From: Paenibacillus sp. 32O-W
GTDB taxonomy: Bacteria; Bacillota; Bacilli; Paenibacillales; NBRC-103111
DNA length: 64,000 bases
Reading direction: 5' to 3'
Assembly (NCBI RefSeq): GCF_007679495.1
Contig: NZ_VEGP01000007.1
Coordinates: 1 to 64,000 of the forward strand
In this document: positions 8,542 through 16,234 of the stretch, one piece after another
How positions within the stretch are numbered: position 1 is the stretch's first letter
Layout: each line of letters starts with the position of its first letter
The notes under the pieces: generated by a model
The model's database searches: none
Told to the model about the DNA's origin: nothing
What the model saw: the letters and a program-made list of their open reading frames with translations, nothing else
Program-made: the position numbers and the translations under genes

Positions 8542-9447
8542 ATGATGAGAAGTGAGAGAGAAATGCTGGATGACATCCTCGCATTCGCCGAGAAGGATGA
8601 GCGGATTCGAGCGGTGACCCTGGAAGGATCAAGAACCAATTCGAATGTGCCCAAGGATATGTTTCAAGATTATGACATCAGTTTTCTTGTGACCGAAATG
8701 GACTCTTTCGTGCAAGACCCCAATTGGGTCGACCGGTTCGGAGAACGAATCATTATGCAGACTCCTGAGGCGATGGCCATGTTTCCTCCGGACCTGGGCA
8801 GGCGTTTCTCTTACTTGATGCTGTTTACGGATGGCAACCGGATCGACCTGACCTTGATTCCGTTGGATGAGAAGGACGAATACTGTAAGGAAGATAAGCT
8901 GCTGCTCGTGTTATTGGATAAGGATAACTGCTTGCCGGATATTCCCGCTCCGACGGATGAAGATTACTGGGTGAAAAGGCCATCGGCGGAATTTTTCGCG
9001 GATTGCTGCAATGAGTTTTGGTGGGTGTCCACCTATGTAGCTAAAGGTCTATGGAGACAAGAGATTCTATTTGCCCTGGACCATCTTAATCTATATGTCC
9101 GGCCGATGCTTCTCAAGATGCTGGAGTGGCAGGTCGGCATTCAAACCGATTTTTCGCTCAGTGTCGGCAAGAACGGCAAATATTTGGAGAACTATCTCCC
9201 GGAGAACCGCTGGCAGCAGCTATTGCGCACCTATCCGAGTGGAGATTATGAAGAAGTTTGGAATGCGCTGTTCACAGCGGGCGATCTGTTCCGCAGAACA
9301 GCCCGGGAGGTAGCCGAACATCTGAAGTATGAATATCCTGCCGAGGACGACCGGCGTGTCACGGATTATTTGCAGCATGTCCGGGTCTTGCCGCGAGATG
9401 CCACTGAAATTTTTCCGAATATGATTAAGGAAAAGCTTTGGGATTAA
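8542..9447 (+). CDS. aadK: Aminoglycoside 6-adenylyltransferase (AadK/ANT(6)-like)
   Basis: The 301-residue protein matches the AadK/ANT(6) family in length and motifs. LEGSRTN is near residue 28 and the catalytic QDYDISF segment near 45, and a helical C-terminal half follows. Known members transfer AMP from ATP to the 6-hydroxyl of streptomycin. A GGGAGG site precedes the tandem ATGs at 8542 and 8545, either of which could serve. It follows the APH-like gene after a 278-bp gap and ends at a strong terminator. Chromosomal aadK-like genes are common in Bacilli, so this is probably intrinsic rather than acquired. Confidence 0.85.
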   Translation: MMRSEREMLDDILAFAEKDERIRAVTLEGSRTNSNVPKDMFQDYDISFLVTEMDSFVQDPNWVDRFGERIIMQTPEAMAMFPPDLGRRFSYLMLFTDGNRIDLTLIPLDEKDEYCKEDKLLLVLLDKDNCLPDIPAPTDEDYWVKRPSAEFFADCCNEFWWVSTYVAKGLWRQEILFALDHLNLYVRPMLLKMLEWQVGIQTDFSLSVGKNGKYLENYLPENRWQQLLRTYPSGDYEEVWNALFTAGDLFRRTAREVAEHLKYEYPAEDDRRVTDYLQHVRVLPRDATEIFPNMIKEKLWD

Positions 9448-9486
9448 TCACAGTATTCTGCTTGATAGCGATTAACACAACTTTGA

Positions 9487-9533
9487 GGGGCGGTCCACCA
9501 GGCTGAAGCCTGGATGGGGACGCCCCCCTTTTT
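9487..9533 (+). terminator. Rho-independent terminator of the AadK-like gene
   Basis: The outer stem GGGGCG...CGCCCC and inner stem CCAGGCT-GA-AGCCTGG form a long hairpin followed by a T-tract at 9529-9533. Confidence 0.85.
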
Positions 9534-9949
9534 GTTTATGGTGTTGTTACACGCCAGAGTCGTAACTTTTCGAATTTACGTTCGGATATTCACTCTCTCG
9601 CTTGCTCTTGATCTCCATTCCACCGTCCCTTGGACTGTTATCCCCATTGCTCAGAAAGCACGTAATCCGGAAGCCGACAGACTTACTCCGGTTCAGGACG
9701 TATAACTAACGGCCAAAGCGGTAAAAGAAATAATTTTTTAAACCGTATGCGGCTGGTTCCCAGGGTTAGTTGGTTTGAAAATCTATATGAGGAGGAAGGA
9801 AATTACTTTCGGCTTCGAACTGCATAGGTTCGATTTAACGGGACAGTTTCGGCTGGCCCTAAGCAGTTTTCTGATTAAATGGGATAACAGTCAAAAAGGG
9901 GGGAGGAGATAAGGAAGAAGATTATTCTGAAGACGGTTGCAAAAAAACG
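9534..9949. other. Intergenic region without a recognisable gene
   Basis: I see no supported gene in this 416-bp stretch. Short open frames lack ribosome binding sites and recognisable motifs. The region ends at the promoter of the ROK-controlled locus. Confidence 0.6.
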
Positions 9950-10008
9950 TTGACATTTGATAGCCGGGAAATTAAGATATCACTATAGTTTATTCTTTGC
10001 ATAAACTA
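9950..10008 (+). promoter_or_regulatory. Promoter 1 and ROK/XylR-type operator of the amino-sugar locus
   Basis: The promoter reads TTGACA (9950-9955), 17 bases, TAAGAT (9973-9978). Eight bases downstream lies TAGTTTAT-N7-ATAAACTA (9986-10008), a perfect inverted repeat with 8-bp arms. Its arm and spacer lengths match the XylR operator of Bacillus. A near-identical site lies at 12505-12527, and a ROK repressor gene ends the same gene run. Binding is inferred from this pattern. Confidence 0.8.
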
Positions 10009-10050
10009 ACTGGCTACATACTTAAATTTTAGTCTTGAGGAGATTGATGG

Positions 10051-11040
10051 ATGGCGTTGATTATGGGAGTGGACGGCGGTGGGAGTAAGACCTATGCGGT
10101 AATAACCGACGCCGAGGGGAATTTGCTTGGAGAAGGTCTGGCCGGTGGAGCCAATTACCAGAAGATAGGTCTCGATAGAGCGATGGACCATATTTCAACT
10201 GCAATGAAGCATGCACTGGAACAGGCCGGCTTGCAGTATGCGGATCTGGATTTTGTCCAATATACGCTCGCAGGGGCCGACCGCGAAGCAGATATGATCC
10301 GGCTGGAATCCGGACTTAAGAAAATACCGGTAACCAGCTGGAACCTGGCTTGTGATACAATGGCCGGGCTGCGCGCGGGTAGTCCGGACAATGTGGGCAT
10401 TGTGCTTGTCTGCGGAAGCGGAACGAACGCATTCGGCAGAAACAGGGACGGGCAGGTCGTGCAAACAGGGGGATTCGGTTATCTGTACGGCGATTATGCC
10501 GGGGGCAATCATATGGCAATCGAAACCTTCAGAGCGGCAGTCCGGTCGTGGGAGCAGCGGGATATCCCTTCTATTCTTACGGAAAGGGTTCCTTCCTACC
10601 TCGGCTATTCTTCCATGGAAGCGCTGCTCAACGATTATTTGGACCGGCAGGTAAGGACGGTTCCATCCGAATTGACCATTGTTCTTCATGAAGCGGTCCA
10701 GGACGGGGATGCTCTCTCGATCCGTCTGTTGTCCGAGGTCGGGCACGAATTGGGCAATGCGGCACGCTCCGTCATGAGAAGAATAGGAAGCTTCGGTGTG
10801 GACAACATTCCGATAGTGTTGATCGGAAGCATTTTCCAGAGGGGCAAGAGCTCCTGCCTGCTGCAAAGTCTCGAAGAGACCCTGCGTGAGGAGCATACTG
10901 ATTTTACGATTGAAATCCCGGAAATGGAGCCGGTCTTCGGAGCGGTATTGATGGGGATGGATCAGCTTCAGCTTCCTGCGGGGCCGCAAATTACCGAACG
11001 ATTAAATTCGTACAGGAGGGAGATTATCGTTGAATCCTAA
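10051..11040 (+). CDS. BadF/BadG/BcrA-family sugar kinase (N-acetylglucosamine kinase-like)
   Basis: This 329-residue ATPase starts with GVDGGGSKT (residues 6-14), the phosphate-1 motif of the ASKHA fold. It has the GSGTNAFGRN loop near 124 and GGFGYLYGDYAGG after it, as in NagK-type kinases. The family phosphorylates N-acetylglucosamine or related sugars at O6. It is the first gene after promoter 1. Its last codons overlap the TTG start of the GH4 gene, so the two are probably translated together. GH4 enzymes act on 6-phospho-glycosides, while the transporter in this locus is a non-phosphorylating ABC system. The kinase may therefore make the GH4 substrate; that role is inferred. Confidence 0.82.
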   Translation: MALIMGVDGGGSKTYAVITDAEGNLLGEGLAGGANYQKIGLDRAMDHISTAMKHALEQAGLQYADLDFVQYTLAGADREADMIRLESGLKKIPVTSWNLACDTMAGLRAGSPDNVGIVLVCGSGTNAFGRNRDGQVVQTGGFGYLYGDYAGGNHMAIETFRAAVRSWEQRDIPSILTERVPSYLGYSSMEALLNDYLDRQVRTVPSELTIVLHEAVQDGDALSIRLLSEVGHELGNAARSVMRRIGSFGVDNIPIVLIGSIFQRGKSSCLLQSLEETLREEHTDFTIEIPEMEPVFGAVLMGMDQLQLPAGPQITERLNSYRREIIVES

Positions 11041-12349
11041 ACCGCTTAAAGTGGCCGTTATCGGCGGGGGCTCCTCTTATACCCCCGAGTTGATTGAAGG
11101 GTTTATCAAAAATTATGAGCAATTTCCGCTGCAAGAGCTGTACCTCGTGGATATTGAAGCCGGCCGCGAGAAGCTGCAGATCGTCGGTGAACTTGCCCGG
11201 AGAATGATTGAGAACGCGGGGGTTCCCATCCGGCTGCATCTGACGTTGGATCGTCGGGAAGCGATTTCCGGGGCCAGCTTTGTACTGACGCAAATTCGCG
11301 TTGGCGGCCTGGATGCCCGGGCGGTGGACGAACGGATTCCGCTCCAGTACGGCTGCATCGGCCAGGAAACAACCGGGGCCGGAGGGTTCGCGAAAGCGAT
11401 CCGAACGATTCCCGTCATCCTGGACATATGCAAAGAGATGGAAGAGCTTGCACCCGAAGCTTTCCTGATTAACTTCACTAACCCGGCAGGCATTATTACG
11501 GAAGCGGTATTGAAGCATTCCTCCATTCGTACCATCGGCTTATGCAATTTGCCCATCCATACCAAGATGCAAATTGCCCAGCTGGCGGAGACCGATCCGG
11601 CGAATGTCGATATGGAAATGGTCGGCATCAATCATTTGAACTGGACGCGAAATATCAGGATCAACGGCGTCGACCGGACGGAGGACATCGTGCGGATGTT
11701 TGACAACGCCAGCGGCCTGTCCGTGAAGAATATCCCCGATTATAAATGGGGGGACGGGTTTCTTGCTTCTCTCGGAATGATCCCCTGCTCTTATCTTCGC
11801 TACTATTATTTGAAGGATAAGATGCTCAAGGAGCAGCAGGAAGCGCTGAAGGTCAAAGGAACCAGGGCCGATGCGGTCAAGAAGGTGGAGGCGGAGCTGT
11901 TCGAGCTGTATAAGGATCCGGAATTAAAGGTGAAGCCGGCTCAGCTGGAACAACGGGGAGGAGCGTACTACTCGGAAGCGGCGGTTGACCTTATTACATC
12001 GATATACAACAATGCCCGCAATATCCAGGTAGTCAACGTTCGCAATAATGGGGTTATTCCGTGTCTGGGAGAGGATGTTTCGGTGGAGGTCAGATGCATC
12101 ATTTCTTCGGAGGGGGCTACTCCGATGATGCTGAGCGGCGGGCCGCTGCCGGCTGAAATCCGGGGCTTGATCCAGGTCGTTAAAGCCTACGAAGAGCTTA
12201 CGGTAGAAGCCGGTGTGAACGGGGACTACGGCAGTGCTCTACAAGCGCTTGCCATCCATCCGCTGGTAGGAGGCTCTTCATTGGCCAAAGCTGTACTCGA
12301 TCAGATTTTGGCGGAGAACAAGCCGTATTTGCCTCAGTTTTTCAAGTAA
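11030..12349 (+). CDS. GH4 family 6-phospho-glycosidase
   Basis: The 439-residue protein has the N-terminal NAD-binding GGGSSYTPEL motif. It also has the NFTNPAG segment and the GLCNLPIH and GINHLNW motifs that carry the GH4 metal-binding Cys and His. GH4 enzymes cleave 6-phospho-glycosides through transient oxidation at C3, needing NAD and a divalent metal. The TTG start at 11030 follows AGGAGGG and overlaps the kinase gene by 11 bp. Sequence features point to the 6-phospho-beta-glucosidase branch, but anomer and aglycone specificity cannot be fixed by eye. It acts in the cytosol, presumably on substrate delivered by the ABC importer below. Confidence 0.88.
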   Translation: MNPKPLKVAVIGGGSSYTPELIEGFIKNYEQFPLQELYLVDIEAGREKLQIVGELARRMIENAGVPIRLHLTLDRREAISGASFVLTQIRVGGLDARAVDERIPLQYGCIGQETTGAGGFAKAIRTIPVILDICKEMEELAPEAFLINFTNPAGIITEAVLKHSSIRTIGLCNLPIHTKMQIAQLAETDPANVDMEMVGINHLNWTRNIRINGVDRTEDIVRMFDNASGLSVKNIPDYKWGDGFLASLGMIPCSYLRYYYLKDKMLKEQQEALKVKGTRADAVKKVEAELFELYKDPELKVKPAQLEQRGGAYYSEAAVDLITSIYNNARNIQVVNVRNNGVIPCLGEDVSVEVRCIISSEGATPMMLSGGPLPAEIRGLIQVVKAYEELTVEAGVNGDYGSALQALAIHPLVGGSSLAKAVLDQILAENKPYLPQFFK

Positions 12350-12481
12350 CAAGGCACAGGTATTCCAGACAGATGCAGACAGGACTTCCGCCGGTATAGC
12401 GCAGGAACGGGGAAGAATGGAATCTTCGGCAAGGGGATTGCAAGCCGGCCTATGCATTAAGCGGAATTTCCTGAACCGCAT

Positions 12482-12529
12482 TTGGCTGTATTACTATATT
12501 TTGTTAGATTATTCGACAAATAAACTAAC
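12482..12529 (+). promoter_or_regulatory. Promoter 2 with overlapping ROK/XylR-type operator
   Basis: A likely promoter reads TTGGCT (12482-12487), 17 bases, TAGATT (12505-12510). The operator TAGATTAT-N7-ATAAACTA (12505-12527) overlaps the -10 box and shares its right arm, ATAAACTAAC, exactly with the site at 9986-10008. This would give the RidA-to-ROK gene block a second start under the same repressor. Confidence 0.75.
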
Positions 12530-12556
12530 TAATTATGCAAAAGGGAGGACTTATTC

Positions 12557-13027
12557 ATGAGTTTGGCAGATGAAAGAATTAAAGAGCTAGGTTTGATACT
12601 TCCAAAGATCGATTTGCAGGGAAAAGCCATCGTGCCGATCCGTCAGCACGGCAACCTGCTGTACACTTCCGGCCACGGACCGGAACGGGAGGATGACGGC
12701 AGTCCGATCTGGACAGGCAAACTCGGCAAAGATCTGACGGTGGAGGAAGGCTATCAGGCAGCCCGGGAATGCGGGATTATCCTGCTGGCCCAGCTCAAGA
12801 ACTACTTGGGAAGTCTGGATCGTGTCGATGCTTTGGTCAAGGTGCTCGGTCTGGTCGCCAGCAGCGAGGATTTCTATCAGCAGCCTCAAGTAATGAACGG
12901 CTTCTCGGACTTGATGGTGGATGTTTTCGGGGAAAGAGGCAAGCATGCCCGTTCCGCAATGGGTACCTATGTGCTGCCTAAAAATATCCCTGTCGAAATC
13001 GAAATGATTGTAAGGATCAGAGATTAG
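12557..13027 (+). CDS. RidA-family (YjgF/UK114-like) protein
   Basis: The 156-residue protein has the RidA fold signature, with LLYTSGHGP near residue 33 and a C-terminal strand PVEIEMIVRI. It is longer than typical RidA (about 125-130) and fits the YjgF_YER057c_UK114_like_1 subgroup. RidA proteins hydrolyse enamine/imine intermediates released by PLP-dependent lyases to keto acids and ammonia. Not all subgroups retain the activity. A GGGAGG site precedes the ATG. It is the first gene after promoter 2, in the same run as a SelA/DgaE-like PLP enzyme. That context makes imine clearance the most likely task. Confidence 0.85.
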   Translation: MSLADERIKELGLILPKIDLQGKAIVPIRQHGNLLYTSGHGPEREDDGSPIWTGKLGKDLTVEEGYQAARECGIILLAQLKNYLGSLDRVDALVKVLGLVASSEDFYQQPQVMNGFSDLMVDVFGERGKHARSAMGTYVLPKNIPVEIEMIVRIRD

Positions 13028-13067
13028 TAGAGCATTTAAGCTGAGAGATGAAGGGGAGAGCGTATTA

Positions 13068-14369
13068 ATGAAAAGTCCTTTTCGAGTAATGAAAATGTCG
13101 ATGGCCGCCGTTATGTCCGTATCCTTGCTGGGTGCCTGCTCCCAGAGCGGCGGCAGTGAAGGATCGTCCTCGGAAGAGAAGGTAGAGCTTGTATTTCAGC
13201 ATATCGGCGGAACGGTCCCCGCGCAGGTGACCCTGTTGGATGAAATGGCCAAGGAATTCAGCAGCCAAAATCCCGGAGTCACTGTGAAAATCGTCAATGT
13301 CGGCTGGGGGGAAGCTTACTCCATGTTCCAGCGCCAGCTAACGGTCGGACAAGCTCCGGACCTGGTCATGCTTAACGGGCAATGGGCCAGCGAGTACCAG
13401 CGTTTGGGAGCGTTCGCTCCCGTCAATGATTATGTCTCTCAAGAAATGCTCAATCAGTTCCTGGAATCCGGATTCGATTCGGTGAAGGGGGAAGACGGCA
13501 AGTATTACGGCGTCCCTTGGGATGGAAGCGTATGGGGCTTCTTCTACCGCACCGACCTGTTTGAAGAGGCGGGGTTGGATCCCAATAACCCGCCTGAAAC
13601 CTGGGAAGAACTGCTGGAGTATGCACAGAAGCTCACCAAGGGCGATCAATACGGACTGGCTTTCCCGGCTGCCGGCTGGGAGCCCGATGATTATGTGCTT
13701 CCTTTCTTCTGGCAGGCCGGTAATGACGTTATCGTTCGCGAGGGGAACTTCTGGAGACCGACGATTAACAACGAATCCGGACTTGCTGTTGCGAAGTATA
13801 TCTACGATTTGTCCAATACTTACAACGTGATGCCGAAAACGGTTACAGGTATGGATTGGGAAGCGACCATGAACAGCTTTATTTCCGGAAATACGGCGAT
13901 GATGTTCAACGGAATGTGGGCGTCGGGCAGCCTGAAGGCCAATCCTAATCTGGATGGGAAATGGGCGACCGCCCCAAGCCCTGCGGGACCGGCCGGGAAA
14001 GCCGTGCTTGGTTATCCGAACACGTTAAGCATCACGGAGCAAAGCAAGCATAAGGAAATTGCAGGAAAGTTTCTGGAATTTATCTTTACCGGAGAGAAGC
14101 CGACTTACTACGATAAATTTGCCGAAGTGACCAGCGTAGTCGGCTGGACGAAGGATTTTGCGACGACGGAATTTGCCCAGGATCCGATTATGAAACCGTT
14201 TGTCGATCAGGTGTCCATTAGCCGCAACCGCCCGTTAGCGCCCAAGTATGAGGAATTTAGGCAGCTGCATTTCAATGCGGCCATCCAAAAGCTTATTCAG
14301 GGGCAGCTGACGCCGGAGCAGTTTGTCAATGATATGCACACGAGACTGGAAGAGCTAATGGGTCAATGA
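13068..14369 (+). CDS. ABC transporter sugar-binding lipoprotein (family 1 SBP)
   Basis: This 433-residue protein has a signal peptide with lipobox LLGAC and predicted lipidated Cys24. A linker rich in Ser, Gly and Glu follows, then a MalE-type periplasmic-binding-protein fold. It would be anchored on the outer face of the membrane and feed the two permeases that follow. No ATPase gene is in the locus. CUT1 importers of Bacilli usually share a general MsmX-type ATPase encoded elsewhere. Family 1 SBPs mostly bind oligosaccharides or glycosides, which fits import of a glycoside for the kinase-GH4 pair. Confidence 0.9.
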   Translation: MKSPFRVMKMSMAAVMSVSLLGACSQSGGSEGSSSEEKVELVFQHIGGTVPAQVTLLDEMAKEFSSQNPGVTVKIVNVGWGEAYSMFQRQLTVGQAPDLVMLNGQWASEYQRLGAFAPVNDYVSQEMLNQFLESGFDSVKGEDGKYYGVPWDGSVWGFFYRTDLFEEAGLDPNNPPETWEELLEYAQKLTKGDQYGLAFPAAGWEPDDYVLPFFWQAGNDVIVREGNFWRPTINNESGLAVAKYIYDLSNTYNVMPKTVTGMDWEATMNSFISGNTAMMFNGMWASGSLKANPNLDGKWATAPSPAGPAGKAVLGYPNTLSITEQSKHKEIAGKFLEFIFTGEKPTYYDKFAEVTSVVGWTKDFATTEFAQDPIMKPFVDQVSISRNRPLAPKYEEFRQLHFNAAIQKLIQGQLTPEQFVNDMHTRLEELMGQ

Positions 14370-14393
14370 TCATTCTTTAGGAGACATTCCGAT

Positions 14394-14432
14394 AGCCCGG
14401 CGGCACAAGCATGCTGTAAATGCTGCCGGGCT
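14394..14432 (+). terminator. Intra-operon hairpin between binding protein and permease
   Basis: Outer stem AGCCCGGC / GCCGGGCT encloses an AGCAT / ATGCT inner stem, followed only by the weak T-tract TTAATCTTT. Such structures typically attenuate or stabilise, giving more binding protein than permease. A similar hairpin follows the second binding protein at 60607-60631. Confidence 0.6.
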
Positions 14433-14466
14433 TAATCTTTAAGGAAGCCTGGAGGTTAACTTAGTT

Positions 14467-15351
14467 ATGAAACTCACTGCGAGTTTGTTTTGGAAGAGGG
14501 CGCTACCGTATTTTCTCATAGCACCGGGCGTCATATTTGTCGGACTCATCTTGATATATCCCATGATCTCGGGGATTATCTCCAGCTTTTTCACCCAGCA
14601 TTCCCTGACCGCTTCCGACCGGACCTTTGCAGGGCTCGATCATTACAGAGCGCTGTTCTCGGACAGTATTTTTACGGGAGCCTTCTGGAATACGGTCATT
14701 TGGACGGTAGGAGTAGTTGTCGGCCAGTATTTGATCGGCCTTGCCGTTGCTCTGTTGTTAAATGAAGAAATTCCCGGGAGGGGTATCTTCCGGAGCTTGA
14801 TCCTTATTCCCTGGATCGTGCCCATGATCGCCGCCGGTCTCACCTGGAAATGGATCTATTCCAGCCAATTCGGGATTTTGAACTATGTGTTAATGAAATT
14901 GGGAATTATCTCGGGGCCCATCGACTGGCTCGGAGATTCCGCATATGCCCTTTATTCGGTACTGGCTGTAAGCGTTTGGAAAGGAATCCCTTTCGTCGCT
15001 GTTGTTCTGCTTGCCGGACTGCAAGCGATCGACCGTGAAATGTATGAGGCGGCTAACATTAGCGGAGCTAATTTGTGGCAGCGTTTCTGGTATATCACGC
15101 TCCCCAGTCTCAAGGGGGTTTCTCTTGTAATTGTAACTTTGACAATCATCTGGTCCTTTAACCAGTTTGACTTGGTCTACCTGATGACTAAAGGCGGACC
15201 TTCCAATTCGACGCAGCTCATTCCGGTATACTCGTACCTTAATGCCTTCAATTTCTTTAAAATGAATTACGCTGCGGCCATTTCTACTATTGGCGTACTC
15301 ATGCTGAGTGTATTCGCCATTTTCTATCTGAAGAAAAACAAGGAGGACTAA
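14467..15351 (+). CDS. ABC sugar permease, MalF type
   Basis: The 294-residue protein has about six membrane helices. The EAA loop, beginning EAANISGANLWQRF, lies near residue 195 and is the docking site for the shared ATPase. A GGAGG site lies 12 bases before the ATG at 14467, a rather long spacing. It forms the inner-membrane channel with the next gene, which starts only 3 bases after this gene ends. Confidence 0.88.
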   Translation: MKLTASLFWKRALPYFLIAPGVIFVGLILIYPMISGIISSFFTQHSLTASDRTFAGLDHYRALFSDSIFTGAFWNTVIWTVGVVVGQYLIGLAVALLLNEEIPGRGIFRSLILIPWIVPMIAAGLTWKWIYSSQFGILNYVLMKLGIISGPIDWLGDSAYALYSVLAVSVWKGIPFVAVVLLAGLQAIDREMYEAANISGANLWQRFWYITLPSLKGVSLVIVTLTIIWSFNQFDLVYLMTKGGPSNSTQLIPVYSYLNAFNFFKMNYAAAISTIGVLMLSVFAIFYLKKNKED

Positions 15352-15354
15352 AAC

Positions 15355-16200
15355 ATGGGGGGGAATGCGAGAAAAAAGTTGCTCGTCAAACGGAGCATCA
15401 CTTACGTTTTATTGACATTGGCTACGGTGCTGCTCGTGTTTCCGTTTGTATGGATGATTTCCACTTCGTTTAAATCGTCCGCTGAAATTTTTGCCGAAGT
15501 GCCCAAGTGGTTTCCGAACGAGCCCACCCTGGAGAACTACCGGACGCTGTTTCAAGAGACCGGATTTCTGCAGTATTTCAAAAACAGTGTCATCGTCGCC
15601 ATTTCGACAACGATTGTCACTTTATTTATAGCCATCTTCTTTTCTTATGGCCTCTCCCGTTTTAAATTCAGGGGCAGAATGCTGTTTTTGAATTCCTTGC
15701 TGGTTTCCCAAATGTTTCCCTTGGTGCTGCTTATTATTCCGATCTTCGCCATCTTTATCAAGCTGGATCTGATCGACAGCTACCTGTCCCTTATTATCGC
15801 TTACTGTACGTTTGCGATACCGTTCGCCACATTGATGATGAAAAGCTACTTCGACGGAATCCCGAAGGATATGGAGGAAGCCGCCTTTATCGACGGCTGT
15901 ACACCGGTAAGCGCGATCTTCCGCGTTGTGATTCCGCTGGCGGCTCCGGGAATCGCCGCCGTAGGCCTGTTCTCTTTCATCCTGTCGTGGCAGGAGTTCA
16001 TCTTTGCATTGACGCTGACCAGCTCCGACACCATGCGGACTCTGCCCGTCGGCATCTCTCTGATGGTAGGAAACCGCGAAGTGCTGTGGGGACAGCTGAT
16101 GGCCGCTTCGGCCATGGTGACGACTCCTGTTGTAATCGTCTTTATCTATTTCCAAAAATATTTAATCAGCGGTATGACGATGGGCGGCGTGAAGGGCTAG
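15355..16200 (+). CDS. ABC sugar permease, MalG type
   Basis: This 281-residue membrane protein carries the EAA motif, EAAFIDGCTPVSAIF, near residue 175. Its C-terminal end, GMTMGGVKG, is typical of MalG-type CUT1 permeases. AAGGAGG at the end of the preceding gene serves as its ribosome binding site. It pairs with the MalF-type permease to import the substrate captured by the lipoprotein at 13068. Confidence 0.9.
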   Translation: MGGNARKKLLVKRSITYVLLTLATVLLVFPFVWMISTSFKSSAEIFAEVPKWFPNEPTLENYRTLFQETGFLQYFKNSVIVAISTTIVTLFIAIFFSYGLSRFKFRGRMLFLNSLLVSQMFPLVLLIIPIFAIFIKLDLIDSYLSLIIAYCTFAIPFATLMMKSYFDGIPKDMEEAAFIDGCTPVSAIFRVVIPLAAPGIAAVGLFSFILSWQEFIFALTLTSSDTMRTLPVGISLMVGNREVLWGQLMAASAMVTTPVVIVFIYFQKYLISGMTMGGVKG

Positions 16201-16234
16201 CCGTCGCCGGTATACCCGGTATGGAGGAATCTTG

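Noticed and set aside
9514..9705. Short plus-strand frame after the AadK-like terminator
   Set aside because: It begins within the terminator hairpin and has no ribosome site or recognisable motif.
10195..10989. Long minus-strand frame opposite the BadF-type kinase
   Set aside because: It lies wholly opposite a well-supported gene, has no ribosome site or family motif, and is a codon-bias shadow.
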